The position numbers and the translations under genes were made by a program. Of a DNA stretch of 25,466 nt, positions 22,053 to 25,466 are shown one piece after another. The stretch lies in the NCBI GenBank assembly GCA_016297165.1, contig JAEDHF010000010.1:1-25466 (forward strand). The letters run 5' to 3'. This stretch comes from Oscillospiraceae bacterium (GTDB taxonomy: Bacteria > Bacillota > Clostridia > Oscillospirales > Ruminococcaceae). The notes under the pieces were generated by a model that was given only the letters and a program-made list of their open reading frames with translations, had not been told where the DNA came from and did no database searches. How positions within the stretch are numbered: position 1 is the first letter of the stretch; each line of letters begins with the position of its first letter.

Positions 22053-22490
22053 ATGATAAGGAAAATGGAAAAGGGCGATATCGCCGTCTGCTCGGATATT
22101 CTTTCCGCCGTATATAATAATGAGTTGTGGGGGTGCCGCTGGACAAAGGAGACGGGAACGGCATATCTTAAGGATTATTTCAGCGCGCATAAATTCGTGG
22201 GCTTTGTTATTGAGGAGGGGGGAAAAATCCTCGGGGCTATGTTTGCTCATGAGAAAATCTGGTGGAACAACAGCGAGCTTTACGTTGATGAAATGTTCGT
22301 TCTCCCCGAGGAACAGCGAAAGGGCTACGGCAGTATGCTTATTGAATCGGCGGAGGAATATGTTAAGGAAAAGGGACTTGCCGGACTTACCCTTTGTACG
22401 AACAGGTATGCTCCTGCGCCGTATTTCTACCGAAAGAACGGCTTTAACGACAATGAGGCGATTGTTTTTATGTATAAAGAAAGCCTCTGA
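22053..22490 (+). CDS. GNAT family N-acetyltransferase
   Basis: A 145-residue acetyl-CoA-dependent acetyltransferase of the GNAT fold. The acetyl-CoA pyrophosphate-binding motif A is EEQRKGYGSMLIESAEEY (86-103, core QRKGYG), preceded by the strand YVDEMFVLP. Motif B is APYFYRKNGF (about 125-134). The acceptor substrate is not evident. AGGA lies 10 bases before the ATG. The gene starts 15 bp after the TfoX-N gene and is likely cotranscribed. Confidence 0.9.
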   Translation: MIRKMEKGDIAVCSDILSAVYNNELWGCRWTKETGTAYLKDYFSAHKFVGFVIEEGGKILGAMFAHEKIWWNNSELYVDEMFVLPEEQRKGYGSMLIESAEEYVKEKGLAGLTLCTNRYAPAPYFYRKNGFNDNEAIVFMYKESL

Positions 22491-22535
22491 TATTCATAAC
22501 GCATATTACAGCCTATAAGCGAAAGGAGTTGCTCT

Positions 22536-23294
22536 ATGAAACCTATGAAAAGCGATTGGTACAAGAAAATATGGACCCTCGATATTAAGGATCAGTCCTG
22601 GGTAGAGGATACCCTTCGGCAGACGGATTTTCTTATTGAAAGGCTGGGGCTTAAGGGGAACGAGAAAATTCTCGACCTTGCCTGTGGCTTCGGGCGTCAT
22701 TCTCTTGAGCTGGCGAAGCGGGGCTTCGAGGTTGTAGGGGTTGATATTACCGCCGATTATATAGACTATGCCGCTAAAGAGGCAAAAGCCCGTGGACTAA
22801 GCGCTCGTTTTATCTGCTCCGATATACGGGAAATCGGCTTTAATGAGGAATTTGACGTTGTGCTTAATATGGCGGACGGGGCAGTAGGCTATCTCGAAAA
22901 CGAGGAAGAAAACCGAAAGATTTTCGAGGCTGTCGCTAAGGCTTTGAAGCGTGGCGGTAAGCACTTCATGGATATAATGAACGGCGGATATGCAGAGAGT
23001 CATTTCCCCTGTAAAATGTGGGACGCAGGGGAGAAATGTCTTACTCTTTCGAATTTCGAATGGGACGGGGAGAGAAAAACTCTCATATACGGACAGCTTG
23101 ATTATCCTTACGGAGAAGCCCTTTCGAAGCCCGAAATGGCCGAGGGAAATACCATAAGGCTATATACCCTCGCCGAGATTGAGGAAATATTTGCTTCTCT
23201 CGGAATGAAGGTTATTAAAGGCTACGGGGATTTCAGCGGAAAGCCCTCCTCGGACAAGGATATCCAGCTCCTTGTTTATTCAGAAAAAATATAA
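22536..23294 (+). CDS. Class I SAM-dependent methyltransferase
   Basis: A 252-residue methyltransferase with SAM motif I KILDLACGFGRHSLELA (44-60), the acidic ribose-binding residue at the end of strand 2 (VVGVD, Asp70), a CSDIREI segment (Asp96) and FDVVLNM (106-112) as motif II. The C-terminal half has the beta-rich extension typical of small-molecule methyltransferases (FEWDGERKTLIYGQLDY). The substrate is unknown. AAAGGAG precedes the ATG. It follows the GNAT gene with a 45-bp gap and precedes the GyrI-like gene by 14 bp, so it is probably in the same operon. Confidence 0.9.
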   Translation: MKPMKSDWYKKIWTLDIKDQSWVEDTLRQTDFLIERLGLKGNEKILDLACGFGRHSLELAKRGFEVVGVDITADYIDYAAKEAKARGLSARFICSDIREIGFNEEFDVVLNMADGAVGYLENEEENRKIFEAVAKALKRGGKHFMDIMNGGYAESHFPCKMWDAGEKCLTLSNFEWDGERKTLIYGQLDYPYGEALSKPEMAEGNTIRLYTLAEIEEIFASLGMKVIKGYGDFSGKPSSDKDIQLLVYSEKI

Positions 23295-23308
23295 AAAGGA
23301 GAACTTTT

Positions 23309-23815
23309 ATGATTTATAAGGTTGAAAGAATGGGAAAATTCAGAATTATCGGTTTCGCCAGGGATATTACCCATGAAAAGGCTTATGAGGAATGCCCTGC
23401 CTTCTGGGCGGAATTCAGAGAGAAATTTATGCTTCCCATTATGGATAAGGGCTGCCCCGAAAACGCTCTTGAAAAGGCAATTATTGATAACGGCGTTGGC
23501 GAATACGGGGTAAGTATCTGTAACGGAAACGGCTTTCGCTATATGATTGCAGGTGAATATGCAGGGGGAACAGTACCCGAGGAAATGACCCTTACGGAAA
23601 TTCCCGAAATGCTCTGGGCGAAGTTTACGGGAACGGGAAAAATGCCCGACGCTCTACAGGCGCTTAACCGCCGCATTTATGAAGAATGGCTCCCCGGTAA
23701 CGGAAAATATGAGCCGGCGGAAACTGATATGAATATAGAATGGTATTCCGCAGGAAAAATTAACGAGGACAGCTATCTTTTCGGGATATGGGTGCCGGTT
23801 AAAAGAAAGGGCTGA
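23309..23815 (+). CDS. GyrI-like small-molecule-binding domain protein
   Basis: A 168-residue stand-alone effector-binding domain of the GyrI/AraC C-terminal type. The signature region is FTGTGKMPDALQALNRRIYE then EWLPGNGKYEPAE and MNIEWYS (about 110-147), with the core YGVSICNGNGFRYMIAGEY before it. No helix-turn-helix is present, so it is not itself a DNA-binding regulator. Such single-domain proteins may bind, sequester or hydrolyse small toxic molecules; the ligand is unknown. The acidic EW pair near the C-terminus matches the binding-pocket glutamate of the family. AAAAGGAG precedes the ATG. It is the last gene before a hairpin terminator. Confidence 0.85.
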   Translation: MIYKVERMGKFRIIGFARDITHEKAYEECPAFWAEFREKFMLPIMDKGCPENALEKAIIDNGVGEYGVSICNGNGFRYMIAGEYAGGTVPEEMTLTEIPEMLWAKFTGTGKMPDALQALNRRIYEEWLPGNGKYEPAETDMNIEWYSAGKINEDSYLFGIWVPVKRKG

Positions 23816-23827
23816 CAGATAGGCATA

Positions 23828-23859
23828 AAGGCGTACACAATCGGGTGTGCGCCTTATTT
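23828..23859 (+). terminator. Terminator of the TfoX-N to GyrI-like operon
   Basis: AAGGCGTACAC (23828-23838) pairs over 11 bp (one G-U) with GTGTGCGCCTT (23845-23855), followed by ATTTC. Confidence 0.8.
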
Positions 23860-23865
23860 CTGCTA

Positions 23866-23895
23866 TTGACATCAGAGCGAAAACTGTGATATACT
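23866..23895 (+). promoter_or_regulatory. Promoter of trmL-degV
   Basis: TTGACA (23866-23871), an 18-nt spacer and TATACT (23890-23895), with TG just upstream of the -10. It starts about 7 bp after the preceding terminator. Confidence 0.83.
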
Positions 23896-23913
23896 TACCC
23901 TACAGAGAATTTT

Positions 23914-24432
23914 TTGGAAGTGATTAAAATAGAGCTGAATATAGTTCTCGTTGAGCCGAGAATACCCCAGAATACGGGGAATATCGCAAGAACCTGTGCC
24001 CTTACGGGAGCAAGGCTGCACATAGTCAAGCCCATGGGCTTCGAAATAGACGATAAACAGCTTAAAAGAGCGGGACTTGATTACTGGCATTTGCTGGATA
24101 TTACATATTACGAGGGGCTTTCCGACTTCTTCGAGAAAAACAAAAGCGGCGATTTCATATATTTTACTACCAAAGCGGTAAATAATTACTGCGATGTGAA
24201 GTATAATGATAAGGTATATATAGTTTTCGGGCGTGAGGACGCAGGACTGCCCGAGGAGCTTTTATTCGAGAATAAGGATAACTGCGTAAGAATACCCATG
24301 ATAGATAACGAGGCTGCCCGAAGCCTTAACCTCTCAAACAGCGTGGCGATAGCCGCCTATGAGGTTTTAAGACAGTGGGGCTTCCCCGAGCTTAAGAATA
24401 AAGGTAGTCTTACGAAATTCAAGTGGCAGTAG
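23914..24432 (+). CDS. trmL: tRNA (cytidine/uridine-2'-O-)-methyltransferase TrmL
   Basis: A SPOUT-class enzyme that 2'-O-methylates the wobble base of tRNA-Leu isoacceptors. The N-terminal LNIVLVEPRIPQNTGNIART, the middle KPMGFEIDDKQLKRAGLDYW, and the trefoil-knot SAM site FGREDAGLP and ARSLNLSNSVAIAAYEVLRQ are all present; length is about normal (~155-170). The start is unclear. TTG 23914 (172 aa) is given because it is the longest standard start, with GTG 23920 as an alternative. The best ribosome site, GGAAGTGAT (23916-23924), instead points to ATA at 23929, which aligns with the usual family Met (see findings). It is followed closely by degV. Confidence 0.9.
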   Translation: MEVIKIELNIVLVEPRIPQNTGNIARTCALTGARLHIVKPMGFEIDDKQLKRAGLDYWHLLDITYYEGLSDFFEKNKSGDFIYFTTKAVNNYCDVKYNDKVYIVFGREDAGLPEELLFENKDNCVRIPMIDNEAARSLNLSNSVAIAAYEVLRQWGFPELKNKGSLTKFKWQ

Positions 24433-24449
24433 GTAAAGGGGGCGAAGCT

Positions 24450-25319
24450 ATGGCGAAATACAGACTGATTACCGATAGCGGCTGCGACATAACCGAGGAG
24501 GAGGAGCGGCTATACGAGATAGATATTCTCCCCTTTGACGTTATTCTTGGCGAAAAGAGAATGAGAGAGCGTATAGATATTAAGGGCAGTGAGTTTCTCC
24601 GTATGCTGGACGCTATGGAGGAGATTCCGAAAACCTCGCAGGTTACTACCGCACGCTTTGAGGAAAAGTTCGAGGAATGTGCAAGCAGCGGCGTTGAGGA
24701 CGTTATCGTAGTTCTTATTAACGGCGTAGGAAGCGGAACCTTCGCTAATGCAGTTCAGGCGGCGGAAACCCTTAAAAGCGACGGAAGAGCGGGAAATATG
24801 CGCTTTCATATAATAGACAGCCATACCTATTCAATCGGGTACGGCTATCCCCTTATCGAGGCGGCTAAAAAGCTTCGCTCGGGGCAGAGTGTTGAGGCGG
24901 CGGTAAGCTATCTTGAGGACTGGTTTTCCTGCTGTGAGCTTTATCTTGTTGCATTCAGTCTCCGCCACATGAGAAAATCGGGCAGAATCAAGGCGGCGTC
25001 CGCTGTCGTCGGCGAGCTTATGAATATTAAGCCCGTAATAAGTATGATAGATTCCGATACATCCATAGTTCTTAAATGCAGGGGCGAAAAAAGAGCTATC
25101 GGCGAAGCGGTAAACTTTATCGTTAAAAGGGCAATACCCAAAACTCCCATTCTTATCGCCCGTTCTCTTATTACCGACCTGGAGGACGACCTTATCGGAA
25201 GAATTCAGAAAAAGACGGGTGAAAAGCCTGCATATACAGGTCAGGTCGGCTGTGCTGTCGGCTCAAACGCAGGAACAAAGTTCATCGGCGTGTTTGTTAA
25301 AGGACAAAAGCGAAGATAA
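24450..25319 (+). CDS. DegV family fatty-acid-binding protein
   Basis: A 289-residue DegV/FakB-type protein. These bind a fatty acid and, with the FakA kinase, supply acyl-phosphate for lipid synthesis. Family landmarks: LITDSGCDI (6-14), PKTSQVTTARFEEKF (about 60-74, the TSQ-S/T loop), NGVGSGTFANA (about 90-100), IIDSHTYSIGYG (about 119-130) and LRHMRKSGRI (about 170-180, the usual LxyLkkGGRi position). ATG 24450 follows AAAGGGGG; an upstream in-frame GTG at 24423 overlaps trmL and lacks a binding site. It is likely cotranscribed with trmL. No fakA is near. The fatty-acid specificity cannot be told. Confidence 0.9.
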   Translation: MAKYRLITDSGCDITEEEERLYEIDILPFDVILGEKRMRERIDIKGSEFLRMLDAMEEIPKTSQVTTARFEEKFEECASSGVEDVIVVLINGVGSGTFANAVQAAETLKSDGRAGNMRFHIIDSHTYSIGYGYPLIEAAKKLRSGQSVEAAVSYLEDWFSCCELYLVAFSLRHMRKSGRIKAASAVVGELMNIKPVISMIDSDTSIVLKCRGEKRAIGEAVNFIVKRAIPKTPILIARSLITDLEDDLIGRIQKKTGEKPAYTGQVGCAVGSNAGTKFIGVFVKGQKRR

Positions 25320-25325
25320 AGCAAT

Positions 25326-25442
25326 AACTAGTGTGTGCTCAATAACTGTCCGCAGGACAGCTATTGCCTCAAAGCCTGTTTTTCAGGCTTTGAGTTGGCT
25401 TAAAATCGCACTTTGTGTGATTTTAAGCCGCACACACTACTT
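25326..25442. repeat. Cloverleaf palindrome: three hairpins enclosed by terminal inverted repeats
   Basis: Outer arms AACTAGTGTGTGC (25326-25338) and GCACACACTACTT (25430-25442) are inverted copies with one mismatch. They enclose three hairpins with almost no spacers: 25340-25366 (CTGTCC/GGACAG core, loop GCA), 25368-25394 (perfect 11-bp CTCAAAGCCTG/CAGGCTTTGAG, loop TTTTT) and 25397-25429 (15-bp GGCTTAAAATC-type stem, loop TTT). It lies after degV and may also end its transcript. It resembles a small non-coding mobile or REP-like element. The last ~25 bases of the window hold a tiny CTTGA/TCAAG palindrome and nothing else seen. Confidence 0.75.
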
Positions 25443-25466
25443 GATGTCAAGCTCATTTCGTCCCAA

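Noticed and set aside
21681..22250. 189-residue minus strand frame
   Set aside because: Opposes both the TfoX-N and GNAT genes, which have motifs and ribosome sites.
25329..25439. tRNA or tmRNA gene suggested by the cloverleaf shape
   Set aside because: Arms are too long, no T-loop GTTCRA, no CCA end and no anticodon loop of seven bases.
1..25466. CRISPR arrays, prophage, restriction or toxin-antitoxin systems
   Set aside because: No regularly spaced repeats and no cas, integrase, capsid, methylase-endonuclease or toxin-like pairs were seen; the lone methyltransferase looks small-molecule type.

Overview
The window reads as chromosomal DNA from a spore-forming, flagellated, low-to-mid GC Gram-positive anaerobe of class Clostridia, most like the Ruminococcaceae/Oscillospiraceae group. 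This is inferred from gene content, not from a database match: a spoIIAA-spoIIAB-sigF operon, a T-box leader on tyrS, a Bacillus-type flgM-flgN-flgK-flgL-yviE-fliW-csrA-fliD-fliS cluster, strong AGGAGG ribosome binding sites and consensus SigA promoters. No phage, plasmid, CRISPR, rRNA or tRNA gene was found.

Layout. 1-389 is the 3' end of an unknown protein. 442-1812 (-) is citrate synthase. 1930-3461 (+) is a Tyr T-box leader and tyrS. 3600-5013 (+) is the sporulation operon spoIIAA-spoIIAB-sigF. 5051-7739 (-) holds a histidine phosphatase and a padR-HAAS-DUF4097 envelope/regulatory operon under an autoregulatory-looking PadR operator. 7850-8170 is a hairpin-rich gene-free stretch. 8276-9628 (+) is gdhA. 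9708-10505 (-) is an amidohydrolase. 10679-20003 (-) is a ten-gene late flagellar operon with a near-consensus SigD (sigma-28) promoter at 20075-20101. 20312-21602 (+) is an ECF sigma factor with a membrane-anchored, probably anti-sigma, partner. 21720-25319 (+) is a run of housekeeping or accessory genes (TfoX-N protein, GNAT, SAM methyltransferase, GyrI-like protein, TrmL, DegV). The window ends in a compact cloverleaf palindrome at 25326-25442.

How the genes work together. FlgM, FlgN, FlgK, FlgL, FliD, FliS and a FliT-like protein are the export-stage set that follows hook completion: anti-sigma factor, chaperones, hook-filament junction and cap. FliW and CsrA form the translational switch for flagellin. 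The flagellin gene that lies between csrA and fliD in Bacillus is absent here. SpoIIAA/SpoIIAB/SigF form the partner-switching module for forespore transcription. Citrate synthase and an NADP-type glutamate dehydrogenase would both serve 2-oxoglutarate/glutamate synthesis, but they are separate transcription units.

Most unusual: the 111-117 bp cloverleaf palindrome at the right edge; the tandem hairpin cluster between padR and gdhA; a FlgL with three ~88-residue internal repeats that resemble a segment of the neighbouring FliD; an enlarged FliD (about 926 residues) carrying a duplicated ~61-residue acidic/aromatic insert; and a trmL gene whose best-placed start codon appears to be AUA.
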